Source: Crateriforma spongiae (lineage in GTDB: Bacteria > Planctomycetota > Planctomycetia > Pirellulales > Pirellulaceae). Taken from it: 48,953 nt of DNA. Every line of letters starts with the position of its first letter. Position 1 is the first letter of the stretch. This document shows, piece after piece, positions 29,039-36,523 of the stretch. Below the pieces are notes generated by a model. The model saw nothing but the letters and a program-made list of their open reading frames with translations, searched no databases and was not told the DNA's origin. Where the stretch lies: contig NZ_JAAXMS010000013.1 in the NCBI RefSeq assembly GCF_012290005.1, positions 1 to 48,953 on the forward strand, written 5' to 3'. A program made the position numbers and the translations under genes.

Positions 29039-30280
29039 ATGCGCCTATTGATTGTTGATCCGAGACGGAGTATCCGAGAAGCATGGACCAGTCGGCTGGG
29101 ATCCCACGAACTGGAACTGCATGAAGCCGCCGATGAATCGGAGGTTCGTGATGTTTTGGATTGCAATCTTATGGCTGCGGTCATGGTCCCGTTCCCCTTC
29201 GACTGGTGCTCGGAGCCAAGCGAGTTTCTGCGATCCATTCACGAAGTATGCCATCACACCATCGCACTGACCGATGGAAGCAAGCAACAAAACGACGCAG
29301 CGTTCGCGTTGGGCGTATCGGAATGTCTATCCAGCCATTGCGGTAACGATGATTTGAACGCATTGATCGAACGTATTCGGTATGTGTCCGATTTGGAAGA
29401 CCGCGTCGTTCAAGCACAGAAAATGGAGGCCGTGGGCGAATTGGCGGCGGGCATCGCGCACGAGATCAACACGCCCATTCAATATGTCGGCGACAACACA
29501 CGATTCGTGCGTGACGCTTGTGAAGACCTGATGGATGTGCTGACCAAGTGCAGCAATATCGTCGGCGATGAACAGCCCAGTCGTGACGTCGCCGCAATCA
29601 AGACGGTCATTCACGACGCCATGATACAGGCCGACTTTGAATACCTGATCGATGAAGTGCCGGCGGCCATCCGACAAACACTGGAAGGGGTCGAACGCGT
29701 GGCCAACATCGTGCGCGCGATGAAAGAATTTGCACACCCTGGGGTATCGGAGATGGTTCCCACCGATCTTTCCAAGTGCATCGAAAACACCGCAATGGTG
29801 GCACGGAACGAGTGGAAGTATGTGGCAAACCTTGAGACTACGTTCGATTCCGAATTGCCCCCCATTCCCTGTTTGCCCGGCGAACTGAACCAAGTCCTAT
29901 TGAATCTAATCGTCAATGCGGCCCACGCGATCGCTGATCGTCAAGGGGACACGGCATCCGAAAAGGGCCGTATTGGGATCAGCACTCACCGATGTGGGAC
30001 TGCGGCGGAAATTCGTGTGGCTGACACGGGGACGGGAATCGATGCGGCAAACGTGGAAAAGATATTCAAGCCGTTCTTCACAACCAAAGCTGCCGGTAAG
30101 GGTACCGGCCAGGGCCTGGCGATCGCACACAGTGTGATCGTTGAAAAACACGGGGGGACGATTGATGTGGAAAGCAAGCTTGGGACAGGGACGACATTCG
30201 TCATTCGGCTGCCCTTGGGCAGCACAACGGAACAAGGCAACCAGCCAGTCGAAGCAATGGAAAAGGCGTGTGTAGGGTGA
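29039..30280 (+). CDS. Sensor histidine kinase with N-terminal pseudoreceiver
   Basis: 413-residue cytosolic kinase. Residues 1-118 start like a receiver (MRLLIVDPRRSIREAW), but the acidic pocket is reduced and the strand that should carry the phospho-acceptor aspartate reads AAVMVPFPFDW. It is probably a pseudoreceiver used for binding. The DHp helix has the H-box [10 protein letters not shown] with His141. Then comes a long helical insert and [15 protein letters not shown], followed by an HATPase_c domain with LLNLIVNAAHAI, DTGTGI and GTGQGLAIAHSV. The DHp and insert resemble the kinase next to the H-NOX gene in this window, so the two are paralogues that may share partners. No transmembrane segment or other sensor domain is present. 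It is the first gene of the signalling island. Confidence 0.92.
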   Translation: MRLLIVDPRRSIREAWTSRLGSHELELHEAADESEVRDVLDCNLMAAVMVPFPFDWCSEPSEFLRSIHEVCHHTIALTDGSKQQNDAAFALGVSECLSSHCGNDDLNALIERIRYVSDLEDRVVQAQKMEAVGELAAGIAHEINTPIQYVGDNTRFVRDACEDLMDVLTKCSNIVGDEQPSRDVAAIKTVIHDAMIQADFEYLIDEVPAAIRQTLEGVERVANIVRAMKEFAHPGVSEMVPTDLSKCIENTAMVARNEWKYVANLETTFDSELPPIPCLPGELNQVLLNLIVNAAHAIADRQGDTASEKGRIGISTHRCGTAAEIRVADTGTGIDAANVEKIFKPFFTTKAAGKGTGQGLAIAHSVIVEKHGGTIDVESKLGTGTTFVIRLPLGSTTEQGNQPVEAMEKACVG

Positions 30281-30319
30281 TTCATGCCAAGCGGACAAGC
30301 GAAACATATTCACAGTAGG

Positions 30320-30347
30320 CGTCGTGACAGGATATCCGTTCACGACG
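30320..30347. promoter_or_regulatory. 8-bp inverted repeat between kinase and REC-HDOD genes
   Basis: CGTCGTGA (30320-30327) and TCACGACG (30340-30347) are exact reverse complements with a 12-nt spacer whose core is GATATC. This could be an operator or an mRNA hairpin between the first two genes of the island. Confidence 0.35.
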
Positions 30348-30399
30348 AATTGAAATGGATGGTTCACAAGTTGATAGCGGGCTATGCGGGTGAAACAAA

Positions 30400-31647
30400 A
30401 TGACAGAATCAATGGGACCTAAGCGTCAGGTGTTGTTCGTCGATGACGAGCCGAACGTGCTTTCGGGGTTGCGGCGGATGCTGCGATGCCAACGAAACGT
30501 TTGGAATATGCACTTTGCCGGCGGTGGCGAAGCCGCGTTGGATGTCATGCGGAAAATACCGATCGACGTCATTGTTTCGGACATGCGTATGCCGGGTATG
30601 GATGGTGCCGAATTGTTGACTCAAGTCGCCGACCGATACCCGAATACGATCCGCTTGGTGCTAAGTGGCCAGTCGGAGCAAGAGAAGATCTTTCGTGTCA
30701 TCGGCCCGGCCCATCAGTTTTTATCAAAACCGTGTGATGCGGACCGGCTGATTCACACGATTGAACGAGCCGTCAATCTGCGTGCCCAACTGCAAGACAC
30801 AGCGTTGCAGGAAATCATTTCTAAGATCGCCGCGTTGCCAAGCTTGCCAGAGATCTATCGCGATCTGGTCCACGAATTGGAATCGGATCACGCATCAATC
30901 GATCGCGTGGCGGAGATGATTGAAAGCGACCTGGCCATGAGTGCCAAAGTGCTTCAGCTGGTCAATTCATCATTCTTTGGCTTGCCCAGTCGAGTCACTG
31001 CACCCAAGCATGCAGCATCTTTATTGGGGCTCAACATCATGCGACCGCTGGCTCTGTCGGCCAGTGTTTTTCTTCAGTACGAGTCGCTGGATGTGGATGG
31101 ATTTTGCTTGGATCATGAAATCCAGCATGGTCTGGCGGTGGCGGTGGCCGCGCGGCGGGTCGCGGAATGCGAAACGGATGATCCTGGATTGATCGACGAT
31201 ACGTTTGTCGCCGGGATGCTGCACGATATCGGCAAATTGATCTTGGCGGTGCATCACACCGAAGCCTTTACCGACGCAATCCGTTTGGCCAATGCAAGAC
31301 AACAACCACTTTGGCAGGCAGAGTTGGAGATTTTCCAAACGACCCATGCCGCCATTGGTGGGCATTTGCTTGGGCTCTGGGGGCTACCCAACCCGGTCGT
31401 CGAAGCAGTCGCGTTTCATCATCAGCCGCGATCGGCACCGGGTGGTCGATTTTGTCCGCTGACCGCGGTCCATGTCGCCAACAACTTGATTGGTCTGGAT
31501 GTGTCGTGTTGTGAAACGCTGGCAAAGTGTTCTGAGTCGAGTCCGCCGCTGGAAAAGGACATGGATCTTGAATATCTGGAATCGCTGCAGCTAAAACTTC
31601 GCGCCGAACACTGGTGCAACCAAATGCTCACGGAGGCGATGCCGTGA
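30400..31647 (+). CDS. Response regulator REC-HDOD
   Basis: 415 residues. The receiver (about 8-125) has DDEPN, the phospho-acceptor Asp61 in VSDMRMPGMDG, the Ser in VLSGQ, and Lys in FLSKPCD. An HDOD domain follows (about 135-340), with PSLPEIYRDL, VLQLVNSSFFGL, the segment GMLHDIGKLIL, and GLWGLPNPVVEAV. HDOD domains are catalytically silent relatives of HD phosphohydrolases that serve as protein-interaction outputs. The combination is common in bacterial signalling clusters next to kinases and REC-HD proteins. It ends in GTGA, overlapping the next gene's GTG start by 4 nt, so the two are translationally coupled. The likely phosphodonors are the kinases in this island. Confidence 0.93.
   Translation: MTESMGPKRQVLFVDDEPNVLSGLRRMLRCQRNVWNMHFAGGGEAALDVMRKIPIDVIVSDMRMPGMDGAELLTQVADRYPNTIRLVLSGQSEQEKIFRVIGPAHQFLSKPCDADRLIHTIERAVNLRAQLQDTALQEIISKIAALPSLPEIYRDLVHELESDHASIDRVAEMIESDLAMSAKVLQLVNSSFFGLPSRVTAPKHAASLLGLNIMRPLALSASVFLQYESLDVDGFCLDHEIQHGLAVAVAARRVAECETDDPGLIDDTFVAGMLHDIGKLILAVHHTEAFTDAIRLANARQQPLWQAELEIFQTTHAAIGGHLLGLWGLPNPVVEAVAFHHQPRSAPGGRFCPLTAVHVANNLIGLDVSCCETLAKCSESSPPLEKDMDLEYLESLQLKLRAEHWCNQMLTEAMP
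31632..31636 (+). promoter_or_regulatory. Ribosome binding site deciding the GTG start at 31644
   Basis: GGAGG lies 7 nt before the GTG at 31644, inside the end of the previous gene. It fixes the start of the REC-HD gene and explains the 4-nt overlap. Confidence 0.7.
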
Positions 31648-32786
31648 ACAAAAGAGTGCTGTTGGTCGACGATGACCCCAATGTCCTGCAAGGCTTTAAA
31701 CGCAACCTTCGAAAGCATTATGAGCTTTCGCTGGCCGTCGGGCCGCATGAAGCCTTGGCGACCATTCGGAACGAAGGTCCCTTCGCCGTGGTGGTTTCGG
31801 ACATGCAGATGCCGGAAATTAGCGGTGTCGAACTGCTCGCCCGCGTTCGCGAATTGCACGAGCAAACGGTTCGCGTGATGTTGACTGGCAATGCAGACCA
31901 AAAAACGGCCGTTGATGCGGTGAACGAAGGCTGCATCTTTCGATTCCTTGGCAAGCCCTGTCCGCCAGAAGTGTTGGCGAAAACGCTGGACTCGGCTCTG
32001 GAACAGTATCGTTTGGTGACGGCCGAAGCCGAACTGCTGAGCAAGACCGTCTCGGGCAGCATCCGAGTGCTGACTCAAGTGCTTTCGTTGGCGATGCCAG
32101 AAGCATTTGGACTGACCCAGGAAGCGCGAACGCTGGCACGCGAGGTCGGCAAGCAGATGAACGTCCAGCCGCTGTGGGAGCTGGAAATGGCCGCAATGCT
32201 GATGCGTCTGGGCTACGTTTCTCTGCCTGCGGAGATCGCAAAACGCTACCTGCGGGCGGAGCCACTGGATGGAAAACTGCTGGCACTGGTGGATGAAACC
32301 CCAGCACTGGGCAGCGAGTTGGTTGCGTCCATTCCAAGACTTGAAAACGTTGCCGCGCTCATTTCCCGATTGAACGATCCGCCATCACCGCAGGTGCCGG
32401 TGGCATCACAAATTTTGAAGATCGTCGGTGACTTTCAGCGGTATCGGCATGACCGATCGCCCTTGGTCGCGCTACGTGAAATGGAAGGCTCACCCGCCTA
32501 CGACCCCAAAATCCTAGCGCTCGTAGCCGAAGTCGTCGAAGCCACCTATCGACAAGTCGAAGTCTTGGTTTCGCAGCTGACCGAAGGGATGGTTCTGGAG
32601 GAACACTTGCTGGACCACGCCGGCCGAATCTTGGTCGCCAAAGGACACGAGGTCCATGATTCACTGATTCAAAAGCTGAAGGCCCTCTGTCGATCGGGTA
32701 ACGGTGTGCAAGAACCGATCTTGGTGCGAACCCTTGCTCCCGTTCCCGATCGCCAACCCGAAGCCGAAGCGGTGGGAATCGGTTGA
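31644..32786 (+). CDS. Response regulator REC plus degenerate HD domain (HnoD-like)
   Basis: 380 residues from the GTG start. The receiver (1-125) has DDDPN, Asp53 in VSDMQMP, Thr in MLTGNADQ, and Lys in FLGKPCPP. A helical domain follows (about 140-300) that aligns with HD-GYP proteins, but where they read LLHDIGK this one reads MLMRLGYVSLP, so the metal-binding His-Asp is gone and no GYP motif is seen. A C-terminal segment (TEGMVLEEHLLD to the end) resembles the tail found after HD-GYP domains. In Shewanella, HnoD is a response regulator with a degenerate HD-GYP domain acting in H-NOX/HnoK nitric-oxide signalling. This gene sits in the same cluster as an H-NOX and its kinase, so an analogous allosteric role is plausible. 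Confidence 0.88.
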   Translation: MNKRVLLVDDDPNVLQGFKRNLRKHYELSLAVGPHEALATIRNEGPFAVVVSDMQMPEISGVELLARVRELHEQTVRVMLTGNADQKTAVDAVNEGCIFRFLGKPCPPEVLAKTLDSALEQYRLVTAEAELLSKTVSGSIRVLTQVLSLAMPEAFGLTQEARTLAREVGKQMNVQPLWELEMAAMLMRLGYVSLPAEIAKRYLRAEPLDGKLLALVDETPALGSELVASIPRLENVAALISRLNDPPSPQVPVASQILKIVGDFQRYRHDRSPLVALREMEGSPAYDPKILALVAEVVEATYRQVEVLVSQLTEGMVLEEHLLDHAGRILVAKGHEVHDSLIQKLKALCRSGNGVQEPILVRTLAPVPDRQPEAEAVGIG

Positions 32787-32834
32787 TTGGCAGTTCCCAA
32801 GGCCAAACAAGCAATGTTCAACAAAGGTGATTTG

Positions 32835-33260
32835 ATGACCAACCTACTTTTCGTCGATGATGACATGAATCTATTGCGGGGGCTACGACGCAGTCTGCGG
32901 GACCAACCGTACTTCTTGCATGTCGCCAATTCGGCAGACCAAGCGATGAAGTTGTTCAAACATCGCGTTTTTGATGTTGCCGTGGTGGACCAGCGACTGG
33001 ATCACATCTGCGGCTTAGAACTGCTGGCTTGGATTCGTCAGCATCATCCCAAGACGATTCGTTTGATGTTGACCGGGCATGCAAACGTGCACGTCGCCCA
33101 GGACGCAATCAATCGTGGCGGCGTCTTCCGGTTCCTGACCAAACCGATTCGTGATGTGGAGCTGGCCATGGCAATTCGCGAAGGCTTGGAATCACGCGAA
33201 GCGGCAAATGAAAACAATGATTCACAACACAGCTTGACCGACCACGCTGTGTCGCCCTGA
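32835..33260 (+). CDS. Single-domain response regulator
   Basis: 141-residue stand-alone receiver: DDDMN near residue 8, phospho-acceptor Asp52 in VVDQRLDHICG, Thr in MLTGHANV, Lys in FLTKPI. AAAGGTGA (32823-32830) lies 4 nt before the ATG at 32835, favouring this start over an ATG at 32814 or the codon at 32787. After residue 120 only a short polar tail remains, with no DNA-binding or enzymatic output. It is probably a phosphate shuttle or sink between the kinases and the REC-HDOD and REC-HD proteins, whose receivers it resembles (RGVFRFLTKP-like ending). Confidence 0.88.
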   Translation: MTNLLFVDDDMNLLRGLRRSLRDQPYFLHVANSADQAMKLFKHRVFDVAVVDQRLDHICGLELLAWIRQHHPKTIRLMLTGHANVHVAQDAINRGGVFRFLTKPIRDVELAMAIREGLESREAANENNDSQHSLTDHAVSP

Positions 33261-33336
33261 TGGATAACTCGATCGCAATCACGGATCACCTTTCAGCCAA
33301 ACCAAACCATTACTCACATACAACGAAGCTAGAACT

Positions 33337-33723
33337 ATGATTCGTACCCTTGTCGTTGACGATAGCAAGTTCATGGCGCGAGCTATGAAGACTTCGCTTG
33401 AAGAAATGGGCTTTGAAGTCGTCGGCGTCGGCCACGATGGATTCGAAGGCCTAGATCAGTTCAAACAACAACGACCCGACGTGACCCTATTGGATGTCAC
33501 CATGCCGAACATGGATGGCGTCGAATGTCTACAGAAAATCTTGGAGATCGATGCCGAAGCCCGCGTCGTGATGCTCTCCGCAATCCGTGATGCTGCGGTG
33601 ATTGAACAATGCATGTACGCGGGAGCGTTCGAGTTTCTGCAAAAGCCGATCCGCCCCAACAGTCCGGCGGATCTGTCACGCCTGTGCTCCACCCTGGAAA
33701 AAGCCGTCGAAAAGGCCTGCTGA
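33337..33723 (+). CDS. CheY-like response regulator
   Basis: 128-residue single receiver with the full CheY set: DDSKFM (Asp8/Asp9), phospho-acceptor Asp53 in LLDVTMPNMDG, Ser in VVMLSAIRD, and Lys in FLQKPI. DDSKFMARAMK and the hydrophobic helix after it are more CheY/chemotaxis-like than the other receivers in the island. Its stop codon is 2 nt before the next start, which encodes a CheX-kinase fusion. That makes a paired kinase/phosphatase and substrate arrangement likely. No CheA, CheW or chemoreceptor gene is present in the window. Confidence 0.92.
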   Translation: MIRTLVVDDSKFMARAMKTSLEEMGFEVVGVGHDGFEGLDQFKQQRPDVTLLDVTMPNMDGVECLQKILEIDAEARVVMLSAIRDAAVIEQCMYAGAFEFLQKPIRPNSPADLSRLCSTLEKAVEKAC

Positions 33724-33725
33724 AG

Positions 33726-35111
33726 ATGGAAATCGTCAATACACACACCGAACTGTTTGCCGACGTTGCCGCACGAACGCTTGGCGAGATGTTCGGGATC
33801 AGCCAACCGACCGTCCGATCGGTGACCGAAACCGATTCGGTGAACACCGACAAGACGTTCATCGTCTCGATCTACTACACGGGCAGCGTTTACGGCGAAT
33901 ACTTGTTGGCCATGGACGAACAAACCGCGGCAAACGTGATCGGTATCTGCGAACAGATTAGCGACGACAATCGCGATGCCATCCGAGAAGACCTCTGTGA
34001 TGCGATGTCCGAGACGCTGAACACCATCGTCGGTGAAAGCATCGTGACTTTGCAACAGACCTACACCAAGCTGACCATCACGTCGCCGCGAATCTATTTC
34101 GGAGCCATTCGGTATCCAAAATTCCGCACCGGGCGATGCGTTCTGGAAACGGAACATGGCCCCATCGAGTGCCACTTCTGCTTGGATTTGATGCGACTGG
34201 ATTTGGCTGCATCCTATTCCCAGGCGATGGATTCGTTGATCGAAGTCAATGCCAAGTTGAAGGAAGCGAATGAGCACTTGGCCGAACAGCAAGCACAGTT
34301 AGTACACTCTGCAAAGATGGCATCCGTAGGGCTATTGGCGTCGGGAGTGGCGCATGAGATCAACAGCCCACTTTTCTTTGTCGATGCCAACCTGACCACG
34401 CTGAATGACTACATCGAAGTCATCGAGTCCACGTTGCAACTGTATGAATCATTGTGCGCGACGTTGATCAAGCAAAGCAATGCGGGCAACGATGTCATCA
34501 AGGGAATGCAATTGGAAGCTCAGACCCAAGACATGGGATTTGTAATCGACGATACCAAAGAGTTAGTTAAAGAGACTCGTGACGGCGTGACTCGGATCAA
34601 AGGCATCGTTCAAGGCTTGAAGGACTTTTCGCATGTGGATCGCTGCGGGCACGTGGTCACCAATGTGAAAGACATTGTGGTCAATACGTTGCAGTTGATT
34701 TCAAGCCAATTACCCGATGTGTGCGATGTCCAGTGCCAATTGGACGATCTGCCGTCCACCGTATGTAACGCGGGCGAAGTAGGACAAGCGATCGCTGGGG
34801 TGGTATTGAACGCCAGCCAAGCGATGCCGGCCGGCGGGACCGTGCGATTATCGGCCACTGCGGATGATACAACCATCAGCGTCATCGTTGAAGACGAAGG
34901 TGTCGGTATTCCACCCGAAGACATCGAACATATCTTTGAACCCTTCTTCACGACCAAGCAGGTCGGCGAAGGGACCGGATTGGGGCTGTCAATCGCCTAC
35001 GGGATATTCGAAAAACACATGGGATCGATAAGTATCGAAAGCCAAGTGGATCTGGGAACGAAAGTGACAATGCGTTTGCCGGTGCATCAAAAAACGGCCG
35101 CCTGTGAATAG
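33726..35111 (+). CDS. CheX-domain sensor histidine kinase
   Basis: 461 residues. Residues about 1-155 form a CheX/CheC-type phosphatase domain. The signature D-x3-E-x2-N is intact as Asp92, Glu96, Asn99 in CDAMSETLNTIVGES, the residues that remove phosphate from CheY-P in CheC/CheX/FliY. A coiled coil follows (about 165-195, IEVNAKLKEANEHLAEQQ), then DHp with His210 in SGVAHEINSP and an HATPase_c domain with VVLNASQAM, DEGVGIP and GTGLGLSIAYGI. A kinase and a phosphatase in one chain, 2 nt behind a CheY-like gene, suggests that it sets the phosphorylation level of that receiver in both directions. That role is inference. The ATG at 33726 is chosen because the upstream extension overlaps the CheY gene. 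Confidence 0.9.
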   Translation: MEIVNTHTELFADVAARTLGEMFGISQPTVRSVTETDSVNTDKTFIVSIYYTGSVYGEYLLAMDEQTAANVIGICEQISDDNRDAIREDLCDAMSETLNTIVGESIVTLQQTYTKLTITSPRIYFGAIRYPKFRTGRCVLETEHGPIECHFCLDLMRLDLAASYSQAMDSLIEVNAKLKEANEHLAEQQAQLVHSAKMASVGLLASGVAHEINSPLFFVDANLTTLNDYIEVIESTLQLYESLCATLIKQSNAGNDVIKGMQLEAQTQDMGFVIDDTKELVKETRDGVTRIKGIVQGLKDFSHVDRCGHVVTNVKDIVVNTLQLISSQLPDVCDVQCQLDDLPSTVCNAGEVGQAIAGVVLNASQAMPAGGTVRLSATADDTTISVIVEDEGVGIPPEDIEHIFEPFFTTKQVGEGTGLGLSIAYGIFEKHMGSISIESQVDLGTKVTMRLPVHQKTAACE

Positions 35112-35185
35112 CGAGACGCACCGTGCGCCGGAATTCGATGAATTGGATTTTGCCTTAAGACTGGCGGATTTGCCTTCAATGGGTT

Positions 35186-35190
35186 GGAGA
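35186..35190 (+). promoter_or_regulatory. Ribosome binding site for the BLUF gene
   Basis: GGAGA lies 5 nt before the ATG at 35196 and supports that start over the TTG at 35184. Confidence 0.55.
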
Positions 35191-35195
35191 ACACG

Positions 35196-35705
35196 ATGGA
35201 AATGAATCATTGCGATCACCAAAGCGAGATGGTGCAACTGGTCTACGTCAGTGCCGCGACGGTTGCGTTTTCCGATGAAGACTTGGAAACGCTTTTAGCC
35301 CAGTCGCGGCGTAATAACGCCGGTATCGACGTTTCCGGCGTGCTGTTGTTTCATGAGGGGACGTTCTTGCAGGTTTTGGAAGGTACGCCAGACGCCGTTG
35401 ATCGGCTGTATCAGAAGATTGCTCGCGATGGCAGGCACGATAATGTTTTGTTGCTGTCGTCACGAGCGATCACCGAACGAAATTTCGGTCAATGGAGTAT
35501 GGGGTTTCTGAGTGGCTTGAACACTTTGGAAGAACTGCCCGGCTTTGTCGACTTCTTTCGCGGTCAACGGCTGACCGATCTCAACGGCGACAGCAAACGT
35601 GTGTCGCAGATACTGGATGGCTTTCGAAGGGGACGCTGGCGACGCAGTCTTTCCGAGACCAACGACCGGCAGCCCGGTCCAAATCGTCTCGCAACGACAC
35701 CGTAA
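35196..35705 (+). CDS. BLUF-domain blue-light sensor
   Basis: 169-residue protein whose residues 12-105 form a BLUF domain, which binds FAD and changes hydrogen bonding on blue light. The photocycle residues are all present with the spacing of AppA from Rhodobacter: Tyr17 in QLVYVSA, Asn41 in RRNNAGI, Gln59 in GTFLQVLEG, Trp100 and Met102 in GQWSMGF (AppA Tyr21, Asn45, Gln63, Trp104, Met106). After the domain there is only a helical, basic tail of about 60 residues and no effector, so it must signal by contact with another protein. It lies between the CheX-kinase and H-NOX genes on the same strand, making those kinases the obvious partners. Confidence 0.94.
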   Translation: MEMNHCDHQSEMVQLVYVSAATVAFSDEDLETLLAQSRRNNAGIDVSGVLLFHEGTFLQVLEGTPDAVDRLYQKIARDGRHDNVLLLSSRAITERNFGQWSMGFLSGLNTLEELPGFVDFFRGQRLTDLNGDSKRVSQILDGFRRGRWRRSLSETNDRQPGPNRLATTP

Positions 35706-35771
35706 AAGGTCGTTTCGGTCGCCACATAACGAGGCACTGTTTATCAATTCAACACGAAGGCCAATGAGAAC

Positions 35772-35845
35772 GGTAACCCGACGCGCCGGCGAGGAATTCT
35801 TGATGAATGAATAACTTCGGCCCCTCGCTGACGCTTCGGATTACC
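35772..35845. repeat. Imperfect palindromic element upstream of the H-NOX gene
   Basis: The left arm 35772-35794 (starts GGTAACCCGA) and the right arm 35823-35845 (ends TTCGGATTACC) are reverse complements at 19 of 23 positions, with a 28-nt spacer. Similar arms ending in CGCTGACGCTTCGG recur, as I recall, in Rhodopirellula-type intergenic regions, so this is probably a dispersed palindromic repeat. It sits 102 bp before the H-NOX start and might fold in the transcript. Confidence 0.55.
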
Positions 35846-35947
35846 AATTGATCGGCAGTGCCAAGTCCATGACGGTATCGACGGCGATCACCATCGCAGG
35901 GCGTTTTCTCTTGTCCATTTTCTACGCATCCAACAAGGGCCAATTCG

Positions 35948-36523
35948 ATGAAGGGCATTGTATTTACCGAACTGATCGAGATGGTCGAAGACGATCTGGG
36001 GATCGAGATCGCGGATCGAATGATTTCCACGTCAGGGACATCGAACGAGGGTGCCTACACCGCCGTCGGTAGCTATGACCATGCCGAGCTGATTCAACTA
36101 GTCCTTGCTTTGTCGGATCAGACAGGAGTCCCCGTTCCGGAGTTGGTGCAGACATTTGGGCGGCATTTGTTTAAGCGTTTTTCGCAACTGTATCCACAGT
36201 TCTTCGAACACGCACAGTCCGCCTTTGATTTTCTGCCGCTGGTGGAAACCTATATCCATGTGGAGGTGCGAAAACTGTATCCCGATGCGGAACTGCCCAC
36301 ATTCGACTGCGGGATTCATGAAGGAAACTTGACGATGCACTATCAATCCTCGCGCCCATTCGCCGACTTGGCCGAGGGATTGGTTCGTGCGTGTGTCGAT
36401 CACTTCGGTGATGAAGTGATGGTGGTTCGCGAAGACCTGGGGGACGGAAATGGGACCGAAGCGTGCTTCTGTCTGACGCCCGTCGACCAACATCGTCATG
36501 GTGAAGTTCAGGCGTATGTCTGA
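35948..36523 (+). CDS. H-NOX haem nitric-oxide sensor
   Basis: 191-residue stand-alone H-NOX (HNOB) protein. Motifs are MKGIVFTELIEMVE at the start, YTAVGSYDHAEL, FGRHLFKRF and HVEVRKLYPDAELP. The proximal haem ligand is His104, with Pro117 after it, and the propionate-binding Y-x-S-x-R is Tyr132/Ser134/Arg136, the spacing seen in Thermoanaerobacter H-NOX. The position of its distal Tyr140, needed for oxygen binding, is occupied by Leu141, which points to a nitric-oxide-selective sensor. Its stop overlaps the next kinase gene by 8 nt, the usual H-NOX/HnoK pairing, in which NO-bound H-NOX inhibits the kinase. Confidence 0.95.
   Translation: MKGIVFTELIEMVEDDLGIEIADRMISTSGTSNEGAYTAVGSYDHAELIQLVLALSDQTGVPVPELVQTFGRHLFKRFSQLYPQFFEHAQSAFDFLPLVETYIHVEVRKLYPDAELPTFDCGIHEGNLTMHYQSSRPFADLAEGLVRACVDHFGDEVMVVREDLGDGNGTEACFCLTPVDQHRHGEVQAYV

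Noticed and set aside
30400-31647. HD-GYP phosphodiesterase call for the REC-HDOD protein
   Set aside because: The segment HDIGK is present, but the PSLPEIY, NSSFFGL and GLWGLP patterns are those of HDOD domains, and no GYP motif follows.
33337-35111. Chemotaxis operon
   Set aside because: CheY-like and CheX-like parts are present, but there is no CheA, CheW, CheB/R or chemoreceptor, so a chemotaxis system is not supported.
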